Assembly (NCBI GenBank): GCA_003151315.1
Contig: PLXF01000175.1
Span: 8,624-13,946 of the forward strand
Length of the DNA: 5,323 bases
Origin: Parachlamydiales bacterium
Lineage (GTDB): Bacteria > Chlamydiota > Chlamydiia > Chlamydiales > SM23-39
Direction: 5' to 3'
Position numbers and translations under genes: made by a program. Positions 1 to 4,998 of the stretch are shown piece by piece. Position 1 is the first letter of the stretch. The number at the start of each line of letters is the position of its first letter. Under the pieces are notes generated by a model. It made no database searches, was not told the DNA's origin, and worked only from the letters and a program-made list of their open reading frames with translations.

Positions 1-23
1 AGTTATTGACCGATTGTAGTATA

Positions 24-57
24 AATCACGAACGGTATACTTACACCCAACGTGATT
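24..57. repeat. Short spaced inverted repeat (7-bp arms)
   Basis: AATCACG (24-30) is repeated inverted as CGTGATT (51-57), with 20 bases between. The arms are short and could arise by chance. They lie about 110 bp upstream of the first gene, where a regulator site would be possible. Nothing else in positions 1-76 looks coding or structured. Confidence 0.25.
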
Positions 58-76
58 AGTTTTACAAAATATTTAA

Positions 77-129
77 TATACATAATAGTATTAATTTAAT
101 GTATAATTAAATTGATACTATTGTGTATA
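77..129. repeat. 24-bp AT-rich inverted repeat upstream of the NTAN1-like gene
   Basis: The left arm (77-100) and right arm (106-129) are complementary over 24 positions with two mismatches, both of the kind that become G.U pairs in RNA (T83/G123 and T92/G114). The spacer is only 5 bases (GTATA). The inner 17-bp block, AATAGTATTAATTTAAT at 84-100, pairs with 106-122. There is no GC clamp and no trailing T run, so it is not a standard terminator. The right arm covers the -35 box of the candidate promoter for the gene at 170, which fits an operator or a cruciform-forming control site. Confidence 0.75.
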
Positions 130-141
130 ATTGCATATAAG
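112..141 (+). promoter_or_regulatory. Candidate sigma-70 promoter for the NTAN1-like gene
   Basis: TTGATA (112-117) and TATAAG (136-141) are separated by 18 bases and match the -35 and -10 consensus reasonably. A second -10-like box, TATAAT, sits at 126-131 but has no good -35 partner at the right distance. Transcription from the first pair would start near 148 and leave a leader of roughly 20 bases. The -35 box lies inside the right arm of the 77-129 palindrome. The region is very AT-rich, so chance matches are common. Confidence 0.45.
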
Positions 142-169
142 ATAAAAAAATTTAAACTAGGGTGATATT

Positions 170-769
170 GTGAGTTCAGTTTCAGAAATTATTGGTGTCA
201 GACAAAGAGAATATGGAATTACCAACTCAGCCGGCGTGCCCTGCATTGGGACTCCCAACGTTTCCAGTTGCGTTGTTATGATCGTTTATAATCGGATGTG
301 TAAAGAAGCCGTCTTAGCCCACATGGACGCAAGTACAGCAACCCCCGACAACGTAAAAAGAATTTTTGAAAAAATAACGGATCGACCAGGAGCGTTAAAG
401 GTTACTTTCGTCGGAGGATGGGTTGGAAGCGGCCGAACTACCGTAGAAAAATACATTCCGCAGCTCATCTTAGATTTAAATAAAAATTATGGACATGTAG
501 TTGACCAAAGACATTTACTCCGATATCGGACGTTTGAAGGCGGTTATTCTTATGTAGGGATCGATACTAGAACAGGAAAAGTAACTGCGTTAGAACAACC
601 TAAAGTTTGCCCGGAATTTGCTACAGTTTTAGACTTTAAAGATATCTCTTTTTCTATCGAAAAAGTGCCGCTCGAATTTGCAGCAGATACTAGAGGATCT
701 ATCGATTTTGATCAAATAGCTGATTTAGATGAATCCGCAAAAAAGTATTACAACGATCTCAAAAAATAA
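170..769 (+). CDS. NTAN1-like / CheD-fold protein amidohydrolase (putative deamidase)
   Basis: The 199-aa product resembles protein N-terminal asparagine amidohydrolase, which in eukaryotes deamidates N-terminal Asn to Asp and so feeds the Arg/N-degron pathway. Visible similarities, judged from memory of the family, are GTPNVSSCVVMIVYN (27-41) with the candidate nucleophile Cys34, LAHMDAST (49-56) with candidate catalytic His51, the strand VTFVGGW (78-84), and a later strand YVGIDTRTGKV (128-138). CheD chemoreceptor deamidases share the Cys...His layout, but no chemotaxis gene is nearby. At 199 aa it is clearly shorter than animal NTAN1 (about 310 aa) and nearer to the core fold. The start is GTG at 170. 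An in-frame TAG at 158-160 leaves no room upstream, AGGGTGA at 159-165 is a usable ribosome site, and the next Met (37) would delete Cys34. No signal peptide or membrane segment is seen, so it is cytosolic or exported by a dedicated system. It is monocistronic, with its own promoter and terminator. The fold is fairly sure; the substrate is unknown. Confidence 0.65.
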   Translation: MSSVSEIIGVRQREYGITNSAGVPCIGTPNVSSCVVMIVYNRMCKEAVLAHMDASTATPDNVKRIFEKITDRPGALKVTFVGGWVGSGRTTVEKYIPQLILDLNKNYGHVVDQRHLLRYRTFEGGYSYVGIDTRTGKVTALEQPKVCPEFATVLDFKDISFSIEKVPLEFAADTRGSIDFDQIADLDESAKKYYNDLKK

Positions 770-775
770 AACAAA

Positions 776-802
776 AAAACCCCCGCTTGAAGCGGGGGTT
801 TT
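776..802 (+). terminator. Rho-independent terminator after the NTAN1-like gene
   Basis: CCCCCGC (780-786) pairs with GCGGGGG (792-798) around the loop TTGAA. The stem is extended by AAAA (776-779) against TTTT (799-802). It begins 6 bases after the TAA stop at 767-769. The A run on one side and T run on the other mean it could also stop transcription arriving from the right. It isolates the first gene from the next. Confidence 0.93.
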
Positions 803-863
803 CGTTCGTTAATCAAAGACATACATTAACTTATCGCAATAAAAATCAACACTTTATAAAATT

Positions 864-879
864 ATTAAAAATTTTTAAT
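864..879. repeat. Perfect 16-bp AT palindrome
   Basis: ATTAAAAATTTTTAAT reads the same on both strands. It lies in the 162-bp spacer between the terminator and the next gene, about 85 bp before the start codon at 965. It contains only A and T, so chance is a real possibility. An A-tract that bends DNA or binds a nucleoid protein is an alternative. Confidence 0.4.
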
Positions 880-903
880 TACATACAGGTGTATTGCTAT
901 TAA

Positions 904-927
904 TTTGATTATAGAAAAATAATCGAA
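904..927. repeat. 9-bp inverted repeat over the -35 region of the 965 gene
   Basis: TTTGATTAT (904-912) pairs with ATAATCGAA (919-927), with one mismatch and a 6-base spacer. It sits immediately upstream of the TATAAT box at 935-940, so a protein bound here would overlap the -35 region. Confidence 0.4.
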
Positions 928-940
928 AATTAATTATAAT
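912..940 (+). promoter_or_regulatory. Candidate promoter for the glycosyltransferase-like gene
   Basis: A perfect -10 box TATAAT lies at 935-940, 24 bases before the ATG at 965. The best-spaced -35 (17 bases away) is the poor TAGAAA at 912-917. TTGATT at 905-910 is a better hexamer but 24 bases away. The promoter may therefore need an activator. The 904-927 inverted repeat overlaps it. Confidence 0.45.
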
Positions 941-964
941 GTTAAAAGCCTACAAGGTAATTAT

Positions 965-2803
965 ATGACAATCGAAATAAATGATTCTAATCGAATTCCC
1001 TATCCCGTTAACTGGTGCCAAAGGCAGATCTCTGGGCTTGTTCAACCCTTGAATCAAGGTTTTTGCAAAAATTTACTAACACTTATCAAACGCATCGGAC
1101 TCTGTATTACAGCTATACTTTTCATCATTCCTGCGGCGATTATTTCAGGAGCCATGCATCTTTGCAATTTATCATCCAGACGCATCACTCCTATAACCGA
1201 AGAGCCGGCCTCATCGAATACAAACCCTCCTGCTGGCACTCATGTGCCTATCTCTGAAGCTAATCCGTTTCAACCACAAAGAGATTCCATTGTTGAGGAG
1301 GATAGAGAGGTCCTATCTAATCAAAATTACCACTTGCGAGTCACCGATTGGAGTGATTTAGGCGAACAGCAAATTCCCTTTAATGAAGATTTACTATGTC
1401 AATACCTCTCAGATATCCCTCGTAATCTACAAGGAAAGAAATTTCTTGTTTTATCCCTAGATCTAGGGGGATTCGGAGACTTTGTTTTTGGACTAAAAAG
1501 TTTGGATCTAATCCAAAGGCAATTTCCAGGAGCCCGAGTTGCTCTGGCTACAGATAGCCCAGCTCGAGCTGCTCTCGTTAATACAGCGCGCAATCATCAA
1601 ATCTTGCAGCCACAAAATGTAAGAGACAAAATGCCTCTTGAAGAGATTGTCCCTGTAATGGAGGAATTCCGGCCCGACTTTCTGATTGTGGCTCCCGTTA
1701 CCCACTTCAATCGAGCTCCCTTATCCCGACTCCTCGATCAGACGCCTCATATGTTCATTCGAGAATATGGATTTACAAGCCGTTTTGCCCCTATGGAAGG
1801 CAATGAATATATTTCTGGCGCTGGGAGAGATTTTAAAGGGATGATGATCCACACCGACCTCGTCAAATGGGCCAACTCTGAAGATTCTAAGGATGTACTA
1901 AAGCGGTTAAGCAATCTTCAATTTCTCCACGATTCCCGTATAGTAAAGGCTCTACTAGACTCCTCTTATAGCGAGGAATCCGTTGCCAATTTTGCACAAC
2001 GATATGAGTTATTCCTAGGATATAGCCAACGCCCTGAATCTAAACGCGAATTCATTGTTTCCGTTGCCAAGATGACTTATCAATATGCAAAAACTGAAAA
2101 AAACCTCTGTTTTTTCTTTATGGGCCAAGCAGATCACAGGCTTCTTACAGAGCTAGAAATATGCACCCGCGAACTAACCGATCTGCAAATCGGCGAAATC
2201 CAATTTATAGATCCTTTACAAGGAAGTAAAAAAGTTGTTTTAAACGTAAATAATCCGAGAGTTTTACGAATTGTTCAAGCTCCCCTCTCTTCCTCTGAGG
2301 TTATTTCTATGCTCAAAGCCTCAGAAAAAGAAACCCTTTCTACCGGGGATCAATTTTGGTCAGAAACTATTTCTGCTAACAAACATTGGATTCAGGAAAA
2401 CCTATGTCACAAACGTGAAGCTCTGAAAAGTGTTATCGGACTGGCTCAAACTATTCCGTCTTATTTGCGCGGTAAGCAAGATTTTTACCATTTACTAGCA
2501 AGAGCTCATCACACAGTCGCTATATTCCAGAAAAATCCATTAGAAAGATGCGAAGCTCAAGCCCAGCTCCTATATCAAGCTCGAATAACTCCTACTATAG
2601 CAGCAGATTGGCGCGCCATGAACAATTTAGTCACTTCCGAGAACATCCTAGAGACGTGGATGACGGGGATGATTATTAAAAAATTTCTAGAACTTAACCC
2701 CCGAATTAAACGGGAAATCGATCAAACTCTTCAAAGTAAAACAGTTTCCGCCTCTTCTGTTGTCGCCTTGCTGACACAGTGTTACGACGCCGCGCAAGGG
2801 TAA
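965..2803 (+). CDS. Membrane-anchored GT-B glycosyltransferase-like protein
   Basis: The 612-aa product has a charged N-terminus, one strong hydrophobic segment at about residues 43-66 (following IKR at 41-43), and a Pro/Ser/Thr-rich linker (about 74-107). The main domain starts near 158. KKFLVLSLDLGGFGDFVFG (158-176), followed by a helix and QFPGARVALATDSP (186-199), looks like the first beta-alpha-beta unit of GT-B enzymes such as GT9 heptosyltransferases. FFFMGQADHR (383-392) and STGDQFWSETISANK (459-473) resemble the second Rossmann half and its nucleotide-sugar contact loop. The helical tail (about 500-610) is not recognised. Donor and acceptor cannot be told from the sequence. The ATG at 965 is preceded by AAGGT (954-958) at 6-base spacing. 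It faces the minus-strand gene with only 12 bases between, and no terminator is visible in that gap. A single hydrophobic segment does not fit the paired hairpin of chlamydial Inc proteins. The gene is certainly real; the glycosyltransferase call is tentative. Confidence 0.55.
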   Translation: MTIEINDSNRIPYPVNWCQRQISGLVQPLNQGFCKNLLTLIKRIGLCITAILFIIPAAIISGAMHLCNLSSRRITPITEEPASSNTNPPAGTHVPISEANPFQPQRDSIVEEDREVLSNQNYHLRVTDWSDLGEQQIPFNEDLLCQYLSDIPRNLQGKKFLVLSLDLGGFGDFVFGLKSLDLIQRQFPGARVALATDSPARAALVNTARNHQILQPQNVRDKMPLEEIVPVMEEFRPDFLIVAPVTHFNRAPLSRLLDQTPHMFIREYGFTSRFAPMEGNEYISGAGRDFKGMMIHTDLVKWANSEDSKDVLKRLSNLQFLHDSRIVKALLDSSYSEESVANFAQRYELFLGYSQRPESKREFIVSVAKMTYQYAKTEKNLCFFFMGQADHRLLTELEICTRELTDLQIGEIQFIDPLQGSKKVVLNVNNPRVLRIVQAPLSSSEVISMLKASEKETLSTGDQFWSETISANKHWIQENLCHKREALKSVIGLAQTIPSYLRGKQDFYHLLARAHHTVAIFQKNPLERCEAQAQLLYQARITPTIAADWRAMNNLVTSENILETWMTGMIIKKFLELNPRIKREIDQTLQSKTVSASSVVALLTQCYDAAQG

Positions 2804-2815
2804 CGCCCAGAACTC

Positions 2816-3250
2816 TTACGATAACCACTTATCAGAAAATTTAGAAATTTTAATAGCAATATATGTAAATACCATTGCTGCAGAAATAATGACAAAAAAT
2901 ATCGAGATCAAACAAGAAACAACTATCTCTTGTTTTGTCGCAGTTTCAAGAGTGTAGCTAATCTCACTTAATCCCAAGTGCTTTTGAATGGCTCTATTTT
3001 TAAATAAATAAGAACCAGCAATAGCAGCAGCGGGATATACTAGTTTTATATAATGATAAAAAAGTATTCTTATCGACCTATCGTCATCTAGATTTAATTT
3101 ACATTTATATCTTTTTTCTATGGAATTATTTACAAATAATTTTGCAAAAACAGGAGCTAAAAAACCAAATAAAAAAGATAATACGCACAAACAAATTTGA
3201 ATCAACACGCCAAAAATCTCTTCATTGGTTTTGCGTACAATTTGCGCCAT
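2816..3250 (-). CDS. Small three-span membrane protein of unknown function
   Basis: I do not recognise this 144-aa protein. Hydropathy by eye gives three membrane segments, at about 12-40, 62-83 and 109-133. The first loop is basic and then acidic (NNSIEKRYKCKLNLDDDR, 41-58), and the C-terminus ends KISKFSDKWLS. There is no signal peptide cleavage site or catalytic motif. The start is ATG at 3250-3248 on the minus strand. The upstream bases, reading GTATATTTCTGTAAA before the ATG, contain no purine-rich ribosome site, so translation may be weak or leaderless. The coding DNA is visibly more AT-rich than the genes on either side. It is the only minus-strand gene seen, and it meets the 965-2803 gene tail to tail. 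The three clean membrane spans and the lack of a competing frame argue that it is real. Confidence 0.6.
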   Translation of the reverse strand: MAQIVRKTNEEIFGVLIQICLCVLSFLFGFLAPVFAKLFVNNSIEKRYKCKLNLDDDRSIRILFYHYIKLVYPAAAIAGSYLFKNRAIQKHLGLSEISYTLETATKQEIVVSCLISIFFVIISAAMVFTYIAIKISKFSDKWLS

Positions 3251-3390
3251 TTTACAGAAATATACACAACGTGTCTATATCGGCCAGTCCAACTGGTGGT
3301 TTTTGGGGTGGCTGAACGGATTCAGAACTTTTAACTAGCAGAAATTTTCCGTTTTCCTCTATCTGCAAGATAGAGCCTTATTCAGTGTTC
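3251..3390. other. Non-coding region with three small hairpins
   Basis: This is the left part of a 352-bp gap (3251-3602) in which I accept no gene. Three perfect short hairpins follow one another: CCAGT/ACTGG with loop CCA (3284-3296), CTGAA/TTCAG with loop CGGA (3312-3325), and CTCTATC/GATAGAG with loop TGCAA (3357-3375). None has a U tract convincing enough for a terminator, although TTATTC follows the third closely. Together with the long hairpin to the right, they make the gap look like a structured RNA or repeat region rather than a decayed gene. Confidence 0.45.
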
Positions 3391-3559
3391 TTATACCGGA
3401 CTCGGCCATGGACTTGGAATTTGAAGGGCTTTAGAGTGCCCCAGGTTTTGACGATCGCTTCTCGGCCCTATTGCGACAATAGGACTCTCGTCGCGATCGT
3501 CAAAGCCTGGGGCACTCTAAAGCCATCAAAAGCTAAAAAGCTACCCGCGTACAGTATAA
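3391..3559. repeat. Long inverted-repeat element (giant hairpin) upstream of treT
   Basis: The core arms are 3427-3458 and 3493-3524: 32 bp complementary except at T3446/G3505, which would still pair as G.U in RNA. The pairing continues outwards less perfectly. TTTGA (3420-3424) pairs with TCAAA (3526-3530), and a 15-base stretch starting TTATAC (3391-3405) matches the far arm (3545-3559) at 12 of 15 positions. The middle of the outer arms does not pair. The 34-base apical part carries its own hairpin, CCTATTG/CAATAGG with loop CGA (3467-3483). The loop is far too small for a transposase gene, so this is a REP/MITE-like palindrome, a structured RNA or a transcriptional block. GTG-initiated reading through it (3385-3609) gives 74 codons, but this is best explained as an artefact of the repeat. 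Confidence 0.85.
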
Positions 3560-3593
3560 ATCGTGGAGGCTCAAAAAATCGAATTAATTTCAC

Positions 3594-3605
3594 GAGGATG
3601 ATTTG
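3594..3605 (+). promoter_or_regulatory. Ribosome site and TTG start of treT
   Basis: GAGG (3594-3597) lies 5 bases before the TTG at 3603. An ATG at 3598-3600 sits directly against the ribosome site in another frame and stops after three codons (Met-Ile-Cys-stop, 3598-3609). In the treT frame a TAA at 3585-3587 blocks any longer start, so TTG is the best choice. The only nearby promoter-like sequence is GTATAAAT (3554-3561), inside the outer arm of the hairpin, with no convincing -35. Confidence 0.6.
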
Positions 3606-4856
3606 TTAAGACAGGATATTCTTAATCAATACCGAGCTCTGTTAGGACCCGAAAAGATCGATCGACTTTGTCAAATGGCAGCCACCATAAAAAATGTAAA
3701 AATCGTACATGTCAATTCGACTAAAGATGGAGGCGGTGTTGCCGAAATTCTATCCCAAATGGTGCCTTTGATGAAGATCTTAGATCTCAACGTCCAATGG
3801 CATATCATTCAAGGAGAGACTGGTTTTTTTCAATGTACAAAAATGTTTCATAATCTGCTTCAAGGAGAAAATAGTTCGCTTCCTTCTCCTTCCTCTTTGC
3901 AAATCTATGAACAAACAAATAAAAAAAATGCGGCCACCTTGAAAAAAGTGCTGCAAGAGGCAGATATCGTCTTTATCCATGACATTCAGCCATTATCTCT
4001 TCTCTCACACTTTCCGAATCGGAAGGGAAAATGGATCTGGCGCTGTCATATCGATCTCTCTACTCCCTCAGAATACATCTGGCAGTACCTCAAAAAATAT
4101 ATAGATCTTTACGATGCTAGTATCTTTTCCATGAAAGAGTTTTCACAAAAACTCCCTCACCCGATTTACATTATCCCTCCTAGCATTGATCCTTTGAGTG
4201 AAAAGAACATCGAGCTGGATTCCTATGAAATCAAGAATATTCTTACCAAATTGCAAATCGATAACAACCGCCCCTATCTTCTACAAGTTTCTCGCTTTGA
4301 TCGATTCAAAGACCCTTTAGGAGTGATTGAAACATACCGACTAGCAAAAACAAAACATCCTGAGCTACAGCTTATTTTGGCGGGAGGAGGCGCTTCGGAT
4401 GATCCCGAAGGAGATAAAGTTTTGAAAGAAGTAGAAAAAAGCTCAGAGGGAGATCTTGATATTCACATTATCGTTCTTCCCTCTAATTCTCACCGCATCA
4501 TTAATGCTCTACAACGAGGAGCTAACATTGTTCTCCAGAAATCTCTAAAGGAAGGCTTTGGGCTTACAGTAGCGGAAGCGTTATGGAAATCCAAACCAGT
4601 AATTGGAGGTAATGCAGGAGGAATTCGGTTGCAAGTGATCGATGGACAAACAGGATTTTTGGTAACAACTCCCCAAGAAGCGGCTGATCGCATTGAAGAT
4701 TTTTTTCAAAACCCTCAGCTCGGTCAAGAATGCGGCAGAAGAGGAAAAGAACTGGTAAAAGAGAAATTTTTGATCACACGACAACTACAAGATTACCTCG
4801 TAGTTATGACTGACATGTTGCTCAGTACCGGACAAAAAAATCGCGCGTCGATGTGA
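3603..4856 (+). CDS. treT: Trehalose synthase TreT (trehalose glycosyltransferring synthase)
   Basis: The 417-aa product is a retaining GT-B enzyme of family GT4. TreT transfers glucose from an NDP-glucose (ADP- or UDP-glucose) to free glucose, giving trehalose in a reversible cytosolic reaction. The N-terminal half shows the typical TreT signature: VHVNSTKDGGGVAEIL (35-50), VPLMKILDLNVQWHII (54-69), FFQCTKMFHNLLQG (75-88), FIHDIQP (124-130) and WRCHIDLS (146-153). The C-terminal nucleotide-binding half has QVSRFDRFKDP (228-238), with Arg231 and Lys236 as the expected phosphate contacts; LAGGGASDDPEG (259-270); the EX7E motif EGFGLTVAE (317-325); and NAGGIRLQVIDGQTGFLV (337-354). The length is normal for the family and nothing is broken. 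There is no signal peptide. It begins with TTG. The upstream long hairpin suggests that leader structure may affect expression. No GC-rich terminator follows. No other trehalose or glycogen gene is in view, so TreT may be the only route here; that last point is inference. Confidence 0.9.
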   Translation: MLRQDILNQYRALLGPEKIDRLCQMAATIKNVKIVHVNSTKDGGGVAEILSQMVPLMKILDLNVQWHIIQGETGFFQCTKMFHNLLQGENSSLPSPSSLQIYEQTNKKNAATLKKVLQEADIVFIHDIQPLSLLSHFPNRKGKWIWRCHIDLSTPSEYIWQYLKKYIDLYDASIFSMKEFSQKLPHPIYIIPPSIDPLSEKNIELDSYEIKNILTKLQIDNNRPYLLQVSRFDRFKDPLGVIETYRLAKTKHPELQLILAGGGASDDPEGDKVLKEVEKSSEGDLDIHIIVLPSNSHRIINALQRGANIVLQKSLKEGFGLTVAEALWKSKPVIGGNAGGIRLQVIDGQTGFLVTTPQEAADRIEDFFQNPQLGQECGRRGKELVKEKFLITRQLQDYLVVMTDMLLSTGQKNRASM

Positions 4857-4901
4857 CTCAAAAGCCAATTCTTAAGCGATTGTGAAATGTTTTTTCAAAA
4901 A

Positions 4902-4936
4902 ATAAAAAAAAGATTTTTATAAAATATTTTTTTTAT
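4902..4936. repeat. A/T-only inverted repeat downstream of treT
   Basis: ATAAAAAAAA (4902-4911) is repeated inverted as TTTTTTTTAT (4927-4936) around a 15-base spacer. It could form a weak hairpin after treT, with a smaller one (TGAAA/TTTCA, 4883-4897) before it. With no G-C pairs it would be a poor terminator. An A-tract UP-like element for the next promoter is equally plausible. Confidence 0.4.
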
Positions 4937-4964
4937 AGTAAACTCTAGAGTTTTTAAATATAAT
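4934..4964 (+). promoter_or_regulatory. Candidate promoter of the S53 peptidase gene
   Basis: A perfect TATAAT lies at 4959-4964, 35 bases before the ATG at 4999. The -35 region is weak (TAGTAA at 4936-4941 with 17-base spacing). Long A and T runs just upstream could act as an UP element. The spacer between the two boxes holds the 14-bp palindrome described separately. Confidence 0.5.
4940..4953. promoter_or_regulatory. Perfect 14-bp palindrome, candidate operator
   Basis: AAACTCTAGAGTTT is a perfect palindrome centred about 15 bases upstream of the TATAAT box, inside the -35/-10 spacer. It includes both G-C and A-T pairs, so it is less easily explained by composition than the other repeats here. 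A dimeric repressor bound here would block RNA polymerase. Confidence 0.45.
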
Positions 4965-4986
4965 GCAGTCCATTTTTTAAAGCATC

Positions 4987-4992
4987 AGGAGG
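4987..4992 (+). promoter_or_regulatory. Consensus ribosome binding site of the S53 peptidase gene
   Basis: A full AGGAGG lies 6 bases before the ATG at 4999. It is the strongest ribosome site in the window and fixes the start of the partial gene. Confidence 0.85.
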
Positions 4993-4998
4993 CCTCGC

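Noticed and set aside
1..76. A gene end or RNA gene at the left edge
   Set aside because: No convincing frame, cloverleaf or terminator can be seen in these bases; only a weak 7-bp inverted repeat stands out.
170..769. A CheD chemotaxis deamidase
   Set aside because: The fold is shared, but the LAHMDA and VGGW pattern is nearer NTAN1, and no cheC, receptor or flagellar gene is present in the window.
1054..1239. Reverse-strand and alternate-frame open frames inside the 965-2803 gene, and similar ones inside treT
   Set aside because: They are short, have no ribosome sites or recognisable domains, and lie wholly within better supported genes.
3357..3383. CTCTATC/GATAGAG hairpin as an intrinsic terminator
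   Set aside because: The stem is only 7 bp, the downstream bases read CCTTATTC rather than a T tract, and no plus-strand gene ends just before it.
3391..3559. Terminal inverted repeats of an insertion sequence
   Set aside because: Only 34 bases separate the core arms, so there is no room for a transposase, and no target-site duplication is visible. It is a hairpin element, not an IS.
3385..3609. A 74-codon GTG-initiated reading frame across the long hairpin
   Set aside because: It runs through both arms of the inverted repeat, shows no domain, has no ribosome site before the GTG, and overlaps the treT start. The opposing arms explain its open frame better than coding does.
4902..4936. An intrinsic terminator for treT
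   Set aside because: The stem is A/T only, with no GC clamp, and the T run forms the arm itself rather than following the stem.
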